A stretch of DNA of 64,000 nt from Acidobacteriota bacterium. Lineage in GTDB: Bacteria; Acidobacteriota; Terriglobia; Acidiferrales; UBA7541. The position numbers and the translations under genes are program-made. The stretch is taken from NCBI GenBank assembly GCA_016201285.1, contig JACQDE010000070.1:59408-123407 (forward strand), given 5' to 3'. This document shows, in pieces, positions 53,382 through 62,143 of the stretch. The number at the start of each line of letters is the position of its first letter. Positions within the stretch are counted from its first letter, which is position 1. The notes under the pieces are model-generated. The model saw only the letters and a program-made list of their open reading frames with translations. It ran no database searches and was not told the DNA's origin.

Positions 53382-53618
53382 TCACAGTTTGCGCTCTTTC
53401 TTGCGGTCTTCAAGAAGCGTCTCCAGCAGCGACGGTTCGCCCTTTAGCGAACCACACAGACGGTCAAGGAATCCACGCGTGAGGGGTTGGAGCACGAGCC
53501 GGCCCTTTTCTTCCACGAACGCCACCTTCGTGCCTTTGCGCAATCCATACTTGCGGCGAAGCTTTGAGGGGATCACGAATCGCCCTCTCGTGGTCATGGT
53601 AGCGATGTTCGCTTTCAT
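53382..53618 (-). CDS. AbrB/MazE-type antitoxin-like transcription factor
   Basis: A 78-residue protein. The swapped-hairpin AbrB fold is seen in TRGRFVIPSKLRRKYGLRKGTKVAFVEEKGRLVLQP, and the tail is helical and acidic (PSLLETLLEDRKK), as in VapB-type antitoxins that bind PIN toxins. No toxin gene follows it directly; a PIN gene lies at 53823-54236 but has its own antitoxin. It may be an orphan. Confidence 0.8.
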   Translation of the reverse strand: MKANIATMTTRGRFVIPSKLRRKYGLRKGTKVAFVEEKGRLVLQPLTRGFLDRLCGSLKGEPSLLETLLEDRKKERKL

Positions 53619-53713
53619 GTGTGCCCTCCCGGCTTTCTTTCCTATTTTCTATTTTCCCTTTTCCATTTTCGTTTTTCTCTGTATTTCTTTGCCTCAGTGG
53701 CTAATCTTCTGAC
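53619..53713. repeat. family F and A repeat tract
   Basis: CTATTTTCTATTTTCCCTTT units, then a short CTGTATTTCTTTGCCTCAGTG unit. No gene is seen. Confidence 0.7.
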
Positions 53714-53796
53714 CTAGTTGCCCACAGCGGACCGCGGAAGCAGCGCCAGCGCCCCCGCGGCGACTTGCTGGATGCGGGCGTTGCAGGCGGAATCGC
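53714..53796 (-). pseudogene. C-terminal remnant duplicating the end of the TPR gene at 54638-55633
   Basis: Minus-strand frame GDSACNARIQQVAAGALALL to a TAG at 53714-53716. It aligns with GDSACSARIQQVAAAALALL at the end of the intact TPR gene. Upstream of the remnant lies a family G hairpin (53797-53820, CGCATCTAAAGACGCGGGC) and then the VapBC-like pair, so the toxin-antitoxin genes lie between two copies of the same 3' end. Confidence 0.7.
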
Positions 53797-53822
53797 CCCG
53801 CATCTAAAGACGCGGGCTACAT

Positions 53823-54236
53823 TCAGAGCTGAACCACAGCGAGGGCGGGAATCAATCGAAAGTGGCGGACGTCCAGCGTTGCAACAGCGTAGCCGAGATG
53901 CAGGGCCGTCGTGCCAATCAACAGGTCTTCAAACGCGATGCTAACGCCACGGGCAGCTTGCTCCCCCTCGATTCTCCCGGCAAGCTGGGCGATCTCCAGC
54001 GTCACTGGATGCACGATCATGTCGCGGCAGAGCTCCTCCACGAATGCCTGTCGGCGCTCGCGATCCACTTCGCCCTTAGCCCGGTAGATGCCATGGGTCA
54101 GTTCGACGATGGTCACCGCAGAAAGTCCCGCTTCGGTTTCTCCGTGTGCGGCCCGCACCCGTTCCAGGATTTGCCGCACACTTTCCCCGCCGCGCTCTCC
54201 TGCGATGAGGATGCTGGAGTCGAGAATCAGTCCCAT
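53823..54236 (-). CDS. PIN-domain VapC-type toxin
   Basis: A 137-residue PIN ribonuclease. The first acidic residue is in MGLILDSSILI, the second in VTIVELTHGIYR, the third and fourth in SIAFEDLLIGTTALHLG and ATLDVRHFRLIP. The family cleaves tRNA or other RNA when free of antitoxin. The start overlaps the antitoxin stop by about 10 bp. Confidence 0.87.
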   Translation of the reverse strand: MGLILDSSILIAGERGGESVRQILERVRAAHGETEAGLSAVTIVELTHGIYRAKGEVDRERRQAFVEELCRDMIVHPVTLEIAQLAGRIEGEQAARGVSIAFEDLLIGTTALHLGYAVATLDVRHFRLIPALAVVQL

Positions 54237-54520
54237 GCTGAGAGGTCACGCGGTTTGCGGCTATGAATGATTTCTTTCAGGTCAGAGGCGAAACCCGCAT
54301 CCATCGCAGGTTCGTAGCCCAATTCCTTCGCGTGCGCTTCGGCGAGAGCGATGGATTCCGAGAGCAGGCGGCCACGGGGATTTTCTGCCGGTCGCACAAC
54401 GGCTACGGGGCGTGAATCCCGCTCAATGATGACTTCGGCACCCGCGCTGACACGGTCGAGTAGTGACGCGAAGTCACTGGCCGCTTCAGCGTCGGAGACG
54501 TGGATAACTGGCTTTGTCAT
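54227..54520 (-). CDS. Phd/YefM-type antitoxin
   Basis: A 97-residue protein from ATG 54520 (MTKPVIHVSDAEAASDFASL); ATG 54529 is an alternative. AGAEVIIERDSRPVAVVRP is the Phd/YefM DNA-binding core, and the helical tail ESIALAEAHAKELG binds the toxin. TATAAT at 54528-54533 on the minus strand lies so close that, if it is the -10 element, the mRNA would be almost leaderless. The toxin gene overlaps downstream. Confidence 0.85.
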   Translation of the reverse strand: MTKPVIHVSDAEAASDFASLLDRVSAGAEVIIERDSRPVAVVRPAENPRGRLLSESIALAEAHAKELGYEPAMDAGFASDLKEIIHSRKPRDLSAWD

Positions 54521-54527
54521 AGCCCTC

Positions 54528-54533
54528 ATTATA
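54528..54533 (-). promoter_or_regulatory. candidate -10 element of the antitoxin-toxin operon
   Basis: Perfect TATAAT on the minus strand, 7 bp before ATG 54520. No good -35 element is seen at 15-18 bp. Confidence 0.4.
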
Positions 54534-54637
54534 CGCCTAATTCCGGAGGACAACGGATACCAGTCGCCGTGGAATACGGCTCGGTAAACTTTCAGCCGTG
54601 AAGAATTCGATGAGTCTCCAAAGCAATTTCGCGCGTG

Positions 54638-55633
54638 TTAGCGGGACAATGCAGAGGCGACGGCGGTCGACGGCAGCAGCGCCAGTGCGGCCGCGGCGAC
54701 TTGCTGGATGCGCGCGGAGCAGGCGGAGTCACCAACAGGACTGTTGCCGGAGGCGCTAGCAGCGCCGCGGGAGGCGAGACGCTTTGCTTCGAGGAAATAT
54801 TTTGCGGCTTGGGCGTGATGGCCCAGCTTGGCGTGCAGGTCGCCGAGGACGAGCTGGAAAACGGGATTCGTCGGATACTCCTCGACGAGCGGCGTGAGCA
54901 GCTCGACGGCGCGCGCGTAGTTCTGGTCGTAGTTGCGCAAATTCTTGGCGTAGTAGAAGCGCGCTTCCCCGACGGACATATCCCCATCGCGCAGCGCGCG
55001 TTCGAGCAGGCGCGTGCCTTCCTTCTTCGTCCCGCCGGGAATGCCCATGAAGAAGCGCAGCATCTTGGCCCACCAGGAAAGCGCGTCCACGAAGTAATTA
55101 TAAAGACCCAGGCCGGTGTAGGCGTCGCCGAGTTCGGGGTCGAGCTGCGAGGCGCGAAGCAGATACTCGCGAGCCTTCACGCCGGCGCGGGCGACGGGCT
55201 TGGCCTCCTCGCGCAGGCCGTGCAGCCGCGCCTTGAGCGCATAGCCCATGCCCACGTAGAGATTCATCTCCGCGGAAGGCGCTTTGGCGAGCTGCGCGTC
55301 GCCGAGCACAATGGCTTTGTCGGCGAGCGCGAAGTAGTAGTCGTCACCGGGGAGCTTGCCGCGCTTCCAGGCGTCAATCGTGTTCCACCTGATTTCGCAG
55401 GCGGCGCAGTACATCTTCCACCACAGCGCGTTCACTTCGAGGAGATAGCCGAGCGGGGAATCAGGCTGTGCCTGCTGGACCTTGCGGAATAGTTCGATGG
55501 CGCGCGCCGTGTCGCCGGCGTACATGAAGCGGAGACCTTCGCGGGCCTCCGGCGGAGCGTTGAGTTTTTTCGCGTGCGCACCGGCGGCGCAGAAAGTGAG
55601 CACAAGAATGATTGGAAGACAGAATTTACGCAT
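54638..55633 (-). CDS. secreted TPR-type protein
   Basis: A 331-residue protein from ATG 55633 (MRKFCLPIILVLTFCAAGAH) with a clear signal peptide; the upstream frame is family F repeat DNA. The body is helical with TPR-like pairs: RFMYAGDTARAIELFRKVQQ, MGYALKARLHGLREEAKP, GDAYTGLGLYNYFVDALS, ARFYYAKNLRNYDQNYARAV. IPGGTKKEGTRLLERAL is conserved-looking. The function is unknown; similar proteins are found in Acidobacteriota. A C-terminal duplicate lies at 53714-53796. Confidence 0.8.
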   Translation of the reverse strand: MRKFCLPIILVLTFCAAGAHAKKLNAPPEAREGLRFMYAGDTARAIELFRKVQQAQPDSPLGYLLEVNALWWKMYCAACEIRWNTIDAWKRGKLPGDDYYFALADKAIVLGDAQLAKAPSAEMNLYVGMGYALKARLHGLREEAKPVARAGVKAREYLLRASQLDPELGDAYTGLGLYNYFVDALSWWAKMLRFFMGIPGGTKKEGTRLLERALRDGDMSVGEARFYYAKNLRNYDQNYARAVELLTPLVEEYPTNPVFQLVLGDLHAKLGHHAQAAKYFLEAKRLASRGAASASGNSPVGDSACSARIQQVAAAALALLPSTAVASALSR

Positions 55634-55754
55634 CGCTATCAGGGTACAAGAAAATAGAAAAGAGAAAATGGAAAATAGGAACGCCGCCGCGAAAAACTGA
55701 AACCTGACCACGAAGAACTGATGCCTGCCCCCTGTAACCCGTCACCTTGATTCG

Positions 55755-56657
55755 TTAGGCGCGGGGCTTGAGCCAGCCGAGCAGGCGCGCGGCGGCGACG
55801 TACATCGCAAAACATTCCAGCGCGAAAGGCGGAAAACCGAGAAAGCCGGGCGCGGGCATCTCAAAAATTTTCCATTGCTGGAACATCGGAAAAATATAGA
55901 CCCATTTTGCCGCAGCCCAGTTGTTCCAAAATTCCCAGAGGATGCCGCAGACCCAGCCGGAAATCAGCAGCGCATAGACGCGGTCGCGGCGGCCGAGTTC
56001 GAGGTCGCCCAGCAACGAGGGCAGGCGCAGACGGTAGTTGGCGGGGTCGAGGAGAAGCACGAAGCCCAGCCAGACGAGCGCAAAAAGATACGCGGCGATT
56101 TCGCGCGGGAGCGTAAGAGGAAGAATGAGCAGCAGCGCGCCGGACACGATCAACGCGCGGTGAACATGGAGCGAAAACTTTACCGGGGCGGCGGGCGGAA
56201 ACCAGTTGAAGGCGCGAATCAGATCGGTGGTGACGAAAATGGCCGGAGTGATGGTCATGAACGACCAGGCGTAGCCGAAATATCTTGCCAGCCAGAATTT
56301 CGGCAGGCCAATGTAGGCCCAGTTCTGCAGGCGCAGGTTGTAGGCCTCGAACATGAGCCACAGCGGGAGCGAAAGCAGCGCGATGCGCGCGAATTGCATG
56401 GGCGCCTGCTGGAGACGCGATTTGCCGTTGATGGCGAAGACAGCGGCGTCGGCGACGAGGATGTAGCAGGACCAGGCCAGCGGAGTGAAGTACGTCGCTA
56501 CGGGCTCGACGTGGCGGAACATCAGCCACTCGAAACCCACGAGCGCGGCGAGACCCATCCAGCCGTACAGCGGGAATGGACGAGTGCGATGGCGGAAAAA
56601 TTCCGCGACGAGAATCGCCGCGGTGGCGGCAGTAAGGGCGACGCCGAGCTTGATCAT
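55755..56657 (-). CDS. polytopic membrane protein of unknown function
   Basis: A 300-residue protein from ATG 56657 (MIKLGVALTAATAAILVAEF) with about eight hydrophobic segments. Conserved-looking polar motifs are WSCYILVADAAVFAINGKSR, FEAYNLRLQNWAYIGLP and GWVCGILWEFWNNWAAAKW. The frame stays open far upstream, but that part is antisense to the permease at 57045 and is not coding. It is not recognised. Confidence 0.75.
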   Translation of the reverse strand: MIKLGVALTAATAAILVAEFFRHRTRPFPLYGWMGLAALVGFEWLMFRHVEPVATYFTPLAWSCYILVADAAVFAINGKSRLQQAPMQFARIALLSLPLWLMFEAYNLRLQNWAYIGLPKFWLARYFGYAWSFMTITPAIFVTTDLIRAFNWFPPAAPVKFSLHVHRALIVSGALLLILPLTLPREIAAYLFALVWLGFVLLLDPANYRLRLPSLLGDLELGRRDRVYALLISGWVCGILWEFWNNWAAAKWVYIFPMFQQWKIFEMPAPGFLGFPPFALECFAMYVAAARLLGWLKPRA

Positions 56658-57044
56658 ACGCGGGAGAGAATAGCGCAAAGAGAGAGGAAAAGAATCCGCA
56701 GATTCGAAAAAACGAAAATAGAAATCCAAATCAATAGGAAAGCCACAGAGGCACAGAGAAAATAGGGGCCAGAGAGAAGACCTGAAGGAAAACGAGAAGA
56801 GAGATCCTTCGCTTCGCTCAGGATGACAGACAAGAAAGACGAGAGATTCGCTGCCTAAACCGCAGCGGAGAAGATCCTCGTCGGCCGCGGCAGATTCGGA
56901 ATGACGGCGGGAGTTTGTTATGCTGGCTGGTCTTCTCGCGACAGGGAAACCGGGCCGGTCTGAAGATCGGCCCGTACAGATGCCGGCCTCCCGACATCCC
57001 GAAGCCTCGGGATCGGGACCATACGCCCCAACGAAGAAGAGACC
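56658..57044. repeat. repeat-filled 387-bp intergenic region between divergent genes
   Basis: No gene is seen. Contains family C/A units (GAATCCGCAGATTCG; CACAGAGGCACAGAG), a family D unit (GAGATCCTTCGCTTCGCTCA), a degenerate D (AGATCCTCGTCGGC), and a hairpin-like TGCCGGCCTCCCGACATCCC with CGAAGCCTCGGG. It must hold promoters for both flanking genes, but none is convincing. Confidence 0.75.
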
Positions 57045-58424
57045 GTGGCAGACGAAAACAACAAAGCGAAGCTGGAGCGGGGGCTGGGTCTGGCGGAGGC
57101 CACGGCGCTCAACATGATCGACATGGTGGGCATCGGGCCGTTCGTGGTGATCCCGCTGGTGATCAAGGATATGGGCGGGCCACAGGCGTTGCTCGCGTGG
57201 GTGGTGGGCGCGGCGCTCTGCCTGATTGACGGCTTTGTGTGGGCGGAGCTGGGCGCAGCGATGCCGGAAGCCGGCGGGAGCTACGTCTTTCTGCGCGAGG
57301 CGTACGGCGCGGGGCGCTGGGGACGGCTGATGTCGTTTTTGTTCGTGTGGCAGACGCTGATCCAGGCGCCGCTGGTGATGGCGTCGGGGGCCATCGGCTT
57401 CGCGCAGTACTTCGGCTACCTGGTGAAGCTCGGCGCGTACCAGCAGAAGGCGCTCTCCGGCGGGCTGATACTTTTTCTGGTCTTTCTGCTCTACCGGCGC
57501 ATCACAACGATTGGGAAAATCTCGCTGCTGCTGTGGGCGGGCGTGCTTGCGACGATCATCTGGCTGATCTGGGGAGGCGTGACGCACTTCGACGCAAAAC
57601 TCGCGTTCAGCTTTCCCGAAGGCGCGTGGGATTTTTCGTGGGTGTTTTTTGCGGGGCTGGGCAGCGCGACGATGAGCACGGTGTACAGCTACTGGGGCTA
57701 CTACAACGTCTGCCACCTGGGCGCGGAAATCCGCGAGCCCGGGGAAAATATTCCGCGGGCGATTTTTCTCTCCATCATTGGCATTGCGGTGCTGTATCTG
57801 GCGATGCAGACGAGCATCCTGGGCGTGGTGCCGTGGCAGGAAGGGCAGCACTCGCCGTTTATCGTGAGCATGTTCGTGGAAAAAATCTACGGCACGACGG
57901 CAGCGAAGGTGGCCACGGGGTTGATCCTGTGGGTGGCGTTCGCGTCGCTGTTTGCGGTGATCCTGGGCTACTCGCGGGTGCCGTACGCGGCGGCGGTGGA
58001 CGGGAATTTTTTCCAGGTGTTCGGGCGCGTCCATCCGACGAAACATTTTCCGCATGTGTCGCTGGTGGCGCTGGGGACGGCGGGGCTGGTGTTCAGCCTG
58101 CTCTTCCGGCTGGGCGACGTCATCAAAGCGATCGGCGCGATGCGGCTGGTGGTGCAGTTCGTCGGGCAGGCGATCGGCGTGATGGTGCTGCGGCAGCGGC
58201 TGGGCGCGGAACGGCTGCCGTTCCGCATGTGGCTCTACCCGCTGCCGGCGCTGCTCGCGGCGGTGCTGTGGTTCGCGCTGTTTCTGGCGACGAAATGGTT
58301 TGCGCTGGCGGGGGCGGGGATGATTGCGCTAGGGGTGATTGTATTTCTGGTGAGGGCGCGGACGGAGGAAGCATGGCCGTTTGAAAGAACAGTGGCGAGT
58401 GGGAACGGCGAAGTGAGGAAATGA
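57045..58424 (+). CDS. APC-family amino acid permease
   Basis: A 459-residue transporter of the APC superfamily, starting at GTG 57045. The conserved first segment is ALNMIDMVGIGPFVVIPLVI, followed by AALCLIDGFVWAELGAAMPEAGGSYVFLREAYG, the family hallmark (PxAGGxYxY). About 12 hydrophobic segments are seen. Middle motif EIREPGENIPRAIFLSIIGI is typical. Probably imports amino acids by ion symport or exchange. It is encoded alone; the next gene begins after a repeat tract. Confidence 0.9.
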   Translation: MADENNKAKLERGLGLAEATALNMIDMVGIGPFVVIPLVIKDMGGPQALLAWVVGAALCLIDGFVWAELGAAMPEAGGSYVFLREAYGAGRWGRLMSFLFVWQTLIQAPLVMASGAIGFAQYFGYLVKLGAYQQKALSGGLILFLVFLLYRRITTIGKISLLLWAGVLATIIWLIWGGVTHFDAKLAFSFPEGAWDFSWVFFAGLGSATMSTVYSYWGYYNVCHLGAEIREPGENIPRAIFLSIIGIAVLYLAMQTSILGVVPWQEGQHSPFIVSMFVEKIYGTTAAKVATGLILWVAFASLFAVILGYSRVPYAAAVDGNFFQVFGRVHPTKHFPHVSLVALGTAGLVFSLLFRLGDVIKAIGAMRLVVQFVGQAIGVMVLRQRLGAERLPFRMWLYPLPALLAAVLWFALFLATKWFALAGAGMIALGVIVFLVRARTEEAWPFERTVASGNGEVRK

Positions 58425-58525
58425 GGAAGAGACGAGGAGAAAAGATTTAACGCAGAGGACACAGAGGGCCGCAGAGGGCACGGAGAAACCCTTTTGGACC
58501 GCAGATGAACACAGATAAACACAGA
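58425..58525. repeat. family A and B repeat tract providing the next gene's start codon
   Basis: AACGCAGAGGACACAGAGGG units followed by GCAGATGAACACAGATAAAC. The ATG of the family B unit is the start of the PIG-L frame. Confidence 0.8.
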
Positions 58526-61500
58526 TATTTATACAGAAAGATTCTTGCGGCGGTGCTGCTGAGCGCGTTGTGGTGCGCGGCGCCGGTGCGCGCGCAAGAC
58601 CCTTCACCTTACGGTTCAGGGCACGGCGGATCGGCGGGCGGGAACGGGCAGAGTCTGCCGGAAGTGATTGAGGCGATTGAGAAGGCGCGGGTTACAACGC
58701 GCATCCTGTGCATCACCGCGCATCCGGACGACGAGCCGGGGGCGGTGCTGGCGTATCTGGCGCGGGGGCTGCACGCGGACGTGGCGCTGCTCTCGCTGAC
58801 GCGCGGCGAAGGCGGGCAGAACGCGCTCGGGCCGGAGCAGGCGCCGCAGCTCGGCGTGATCCGCACGGAAGAATTGATGCGGGCGACGCAGGTGTATGGC
58901 ACGCGACTTTTTTTTACACGCGCGCCGGACTTTGGGTACACGAAGACGCCGGAAGAGGCGATGAAGGTGTGGGGCGACCTGGTTCTCGAAGATATGGTGC
59001 GGGTGATCCGCACGTTCCGGCCGCACGTGATTATCAACAACTGGGGCGGAGTGAGGACGGGTCATGGCCACCACCAGGCGTCGGGGATTTTGACGCCGAA
59101 AGCCTACGCGATGGCGGCGGACGCGGATGCGTTTCCGGAACAGATCAAAGAAGGATTGCAGCCGTGGAAAGCGGAGGCGCTGCTGCAACTTTCGCGCGGC
59201 GATGCGAGCGGCGGGTTTTCGATTCCGGTGAGCGAGATTTCGGCGCTGTGGGGAAAAAGCTGGGGCGAGATCGGGATTGAAGGCTACTTGAACCATCGCA
59301 CGCAGGGAGTGGGAGGAGTGAGGAGCTCGCCGTTTTTCCGGAGGGCGATTACGCTGGTGGCAGTGGAAGGAGCGAAGGCGGATGCAAAGCTTCTGGCCGC
59401 GCCGTTAACGGCGCTGGCGGGACGCTTCGCGGGGATCGAGGATGTGCTCTTGCCACGACTCAAAGAAGTGGACGATTCGTTGGATAAGGCGGAAAAAGCG
59501 GCGCGGGAAGTCGAATGGGGAAAAGTGGCTCTGCACCTTTCGCGTGCGGGTCGCGACTCACTCGCGTTGCGGACCGATATCCAGAAACAGAAGAGTGAGA
59601 TCGCAGAGCGAGCGGCACAGGAGCTGGAGAGAATTCAAGAGCGGATCGACACGGCGATGACGCTGGCGCTGGGGTTGCGGATGGAGGCTACCGCGAACCG
59701 CGGAGAGATCGTCGAGGGCGAACCATTTGCGGTGTCTGCCCAATGGCGGCGGCGATTGGAACCGGCGCTGCATCTGGAGGAACCCACGCTGGAAGCGCCC
59801 GAGGGATGGGTGCAAGAAACCCTGACCGAGAAGGCCGTCGGCTCCGTAAACCTGCGCGCCGCACCGACGAAAAAGGATGGCACCAGGGAAGACCTGGAAA
59901 GGGAGAGAGAAAAAGAGAGGGAAAGAAGCCGGATGGCGCATTCTATCTGTCCGTGGCCGGAGCCCCTTGCGTCCGTGAGCATTCACGGGCAGATCCATGC
60001 GTACTTCATCAGCCAGGAAGTGCCCGTGGTGACCACGCGGGTGACGTCGGTGGGGTCGGAGACGCGGCCGCTGTTGATGGTGCCGGCGGTGACGCTGACG
60101 GTGGAGCCGAGGCGGTTTGTGGTGGTGAGCGGGGGGAATTTGAAATCTGAAATTGGAGATTTGAAATCTGAAAAACAAGAGAGATCCTTCGTCCCGATCA
60201 AGCCCATCGGGACTCAGGATGACAAGAAAAGGCAAGGCGGCGTCCCTTCGGCTTCGGTTCCCTCGGCTGCGCTCGGGACAGGCAGGGCAAGCGAGCCGCC
60301 GCACTTCAAAACGGGCGACCTGCCGGTCGCCCCTACAAGGCAGGATACAAAGCAGACCACAAAACGAATTACAGACCGCAGCCGCGGGATCAGGGCAGGG
60401 GAGCCGCCGCACTCCAAAGGGGCGGGGCTAAAGCCCGCCCCTACAGAGCAGACGGAGGAGTTTACGGGGGCCGGGGATCAGCACTCCAAAGGAGAGCGGG
60501 AAATTGTGGTGCGGGTGAGGCACTACGCGACAAAGGCGGAGAAAATCACGGTGGGGATTGAGGCGCCGGCAGGATGGGTGGTGGTGAGCGGGGGGAATTT
60601 GAAATCTGAAATTGGAGATTTGAAATCTGAAAAGCAAGAGAGATCCTTCGTCCCGATCAAGCCCATCGGGACTCAGGATGACAAGAAAAGGCAAGGCGGC
60701 GTCCCTTCGGCTTCGGTTCCCTCGGCTGCGCTCGGGACAGGCAAGGCAGGGGAGCCGCCGCACTTCAAAACGGGCGACCTGCCGGTCGCCCCTACAAGGC
60801 AGGATACAGAGCAGACCACAAAACGAATTACAGAACAGACAGTGGAGTTTGTGGGAGCGGGGGATCAGTTGGTGCGGTTTGCGGTGAAGCCGCCGGTGGA
60901 GATGACGGCCCTTCGCCCAGGCTCAGGACAAGCGGGGAAGTATGAATTGAAGGCGTATGCGCGGCGAGAGAGTGGCGAAGCCCAGAACCAAGCAATGCAG
61001 GGCGAGGAGTTTCGGACGTCGCTCGAGCCGTTGCCGACGCTGCCGACTCGCCTGTGGCGGGAGCCGGCGGTGGCGAAAGTGCACGTGATGGACGTGGCCG
61101 TGCCGAAGGATCTGCGGGTGGGGTACGTGGCGGCGGAGAACGATCCGATTCCGCAGGCGCTGCGGGAGATTGGCGTGCACGTCGAGCTGCTGGATGAGGC
61201 GCAGCTCGCGTTTGGAGATTTGTCGAAGTACGACGCGATTGCCATCGGCATCCGCGCGTACGAGTTGCGCAGCGATCTGGCGCGGGCGAACCAGCGGCTG
61301 CTCGACTATGCGGCAGCAGGAGGAACGCTCGTCGTGCAATACCAGCGCGAGGGCGTGTGGAACGCGATGAAGCCGGCGCCGTACCCGGCGACGATCGGCA
61401 ACGGGTTGCGCACGACGGATGAAAATTCGCCGGTGCGCGTCCCGGACCCGGCACATCCGGTGCTGAATTTTCCGAACGCGATCCGCGCGGAGGATTTTTC

Positions 61501-61735
61501 CGGCTGGGTGCAAGAGCGCGGGCTGTACTATTGGGACAAGTTCGACGCGAAGTACACGCCGGTGCTGGCGCTGAAGGACCCCGGCGAGGAAGAAGCGCTC
61601 GGGGCGCTGGTGACGGCGCGGCACGGAAAGGGCGTGTACATTTATACGGGGCTGTCGTTCTTCCGGCAGTTGCCGGAGGGCGTCGCGGGCGCGTACCGGT
61701 TGTTTGTGAATTTGTTGAGCCAGGGAAGGCAGTGA
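58505..61735 (+). CDS. PIG-L family deacetylase, expanded by a duplicated repeat segment
   Basis: A 1076-residue secreted protein. The first residues MNTDKHRYLYR are family B sequence, then a signal peptide (ILAAVLLSALWCAAPVRAQ). The PIG-L domain has ITAHPDDEPGA (73-77 core) and HGHHQASGIL, zinc-binding motifs of N-acetylglucosaminyl-type deacetylases. A NEW3-like beta domain lies at ~400-820 and a GATase1-like domain at ~850-1076 (VLAYELRS region, YDAIAIGIRAYELRSDLARA). Residues ~539-624 and ~692-777 are two almost identical 257-bp repeat blocks, and a third smaller insert (RPGSGQAGKYE) follows. Native length would be about 850. Confidence 0.85.
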   Translation: MNTDKHRYLYRKILAAVLLSALWCAAPVRAQDPSPYGSGHGGSAGGNGQSLPEVIEAIEKARVTTRILCITAHPDDEPGAVLAYLARGLHADVALLSLTRGEGGQNALGPEQAPQLGVIRTEELMRATQVYGTRLFFTRAPDFGYTKTPEEAMKVWGDLVLEDMVRVIRTFRPHVIINNWGGVRTGHGHHQASGILTPKAYAMAADADAFPEQIKEGLQPWKAEALLQLSRGDASGGFSIPVSEISALWGKSWGEIGIEGYLNHRTQGVGGVRSSPFFRRAITLVAVEGAKADAKLLAAPLTALAGRFAGIEDVLLPRLKEVDDSLDKAEKAAREVEWGKVALHLSRAGRDSLALRTDIQKQKSEIAERAAQELERIQERIDTAMTLALGLRMEATANRGEIVEGEPFAVSAQWRRRLEPALHLEEPTLEAPEGWVQETLTEKAVGSVNLRAAPTKKDGTREDLEREREKERERSRMAHSICPWPEPLASVSIHGQIHAYFISQEVPVVTTRVTSVGSETRPLLMVPAVTLTVEPRRFVVVSGGNLKSEIGDLKSEKQERSFVPIKPIGTQDDKKRQGGVPSASVPSAALGTGRASEPPHFKTGDLPVAPTRQDTKQTTKRITDRSRGIRAGEPPHSKGAGLKPAPTEQTEEFTGAGDQHSKGEREIVVRVRHYATKAEKITVGIEAPAGWVVVSGGNLKSEIGDLKSEKQERSFVPIKPIGTQDDKKRQGGVPSASVPSAALGTGKAGEPPHFKTGDLPVAPTRQDTEQTTKRITEQTVEFVGAGDQLVRFAVKPPVEMTALRPGSGQAGKYELKAYARRESGEAQNQAMQGEEFRTSLEPLPTLPTRLWREPAVAKVHVMDVAVPKDLRVGYVAAENDPIPQALREIGVHVELLDEAQLAFGDLSKYDAIAIGIRAYELRSDLARANQRLLDYAAAGGTLVVQYQREGVWNAMKPAPYPATIGNGLRTTDENSPVRVPDPAHPVLNFPNAIRAEDFSGWVQERGLYYWDKFDAKYTPVLALKDPGEEEALGALVTARHGKGVYIYTGLSFFRQLPEGVAGAYRLFVNLLSQGRQ
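60119..60375. repeat. 257-bp composite repeat inside the PIG-L gene, copy 1
   Basis: Contains family E (TTTGAAATCTGAAATTGGAG), family D (GAGAGATCCTTCGTCCCG with AGCCCATCGGGAC), a GGCGTCCCTTCGGCTTCGG unit and family G (CGGGCGACCTGCCGGTCGCC). It is matched at a constant offset of 459 bp by copy 2 (60578-60834) with about five differences. Confidence 0.9.
60578..60834. repeat. 257-bp composite repeat inside the PIG-L gene, copy 2
   Basis: Same order of units as copy 1, no insertions or deletions relative to it, frame kept. The offset of 459 bp is 153 codons. The near-identity points to a recent duplication or conversion between the two sites. Confidence 0.9.
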
Positions 61736-62143
61736 GGAAGTGATGAAGAGACAAAGAAAGAGGATGGGAGATTTGAAATTGGAAATTTGAAATGGACGGC
61801 CGGCCGAACAAAATCTAACGCAGAGGCGCCCCGACATCCCGAAGCGTCGGGGTAAACTCCGGCCGCAGGGGAGCGCAGAGAAAAGCAAAAGAGAAAAGCA
61901 AAAGAGAAAAGACCTAAGACCGAGGTCACCGAGGCACGGAGAGCACAGCGCAGCTCAGCCGCAACCAAAACAAAGGACAACGCAGAGGCGCAGAGTACGC
62001 AGAGGCACGCAGAGAAGAAAGGACAAATTGAATTTTGTTGCGGGACGCGAAGAAACTCCGGGCGAGTCGTACCGAGAAGGAAGAAACGCGAAATTCGACA
62101 CTCGCGAAGTGGCAAGATTCTCATTGGGAACGTGGAGGAGAAG
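61736..62143. repeat. repeat-filled 408-bp intergenic region
   Basis: No gene is seen. Family E (GATTTGAAATTGGAAATTTG), family A (AACGCAGAGGCGC; ACGCAGAGGCGCAGAGTACG), a CCCCGACATCCCGAAGCGTC hairpin, and tandem AAAAGCAAAAGAG units at 61874-61905. GGAGG at 62134-62138 is the ribosome site of the next gene. Confidence 0.75.

Noticed and set aside
56658..58055. Extension of the membrane protein frame (55755-56657) to a 766-residue product
   Set aside because: The upstream part runs through repeats and antisense to the amino-acid permease. The real N-terminus is the hydrophobic MIKLGVALTA at 56657.
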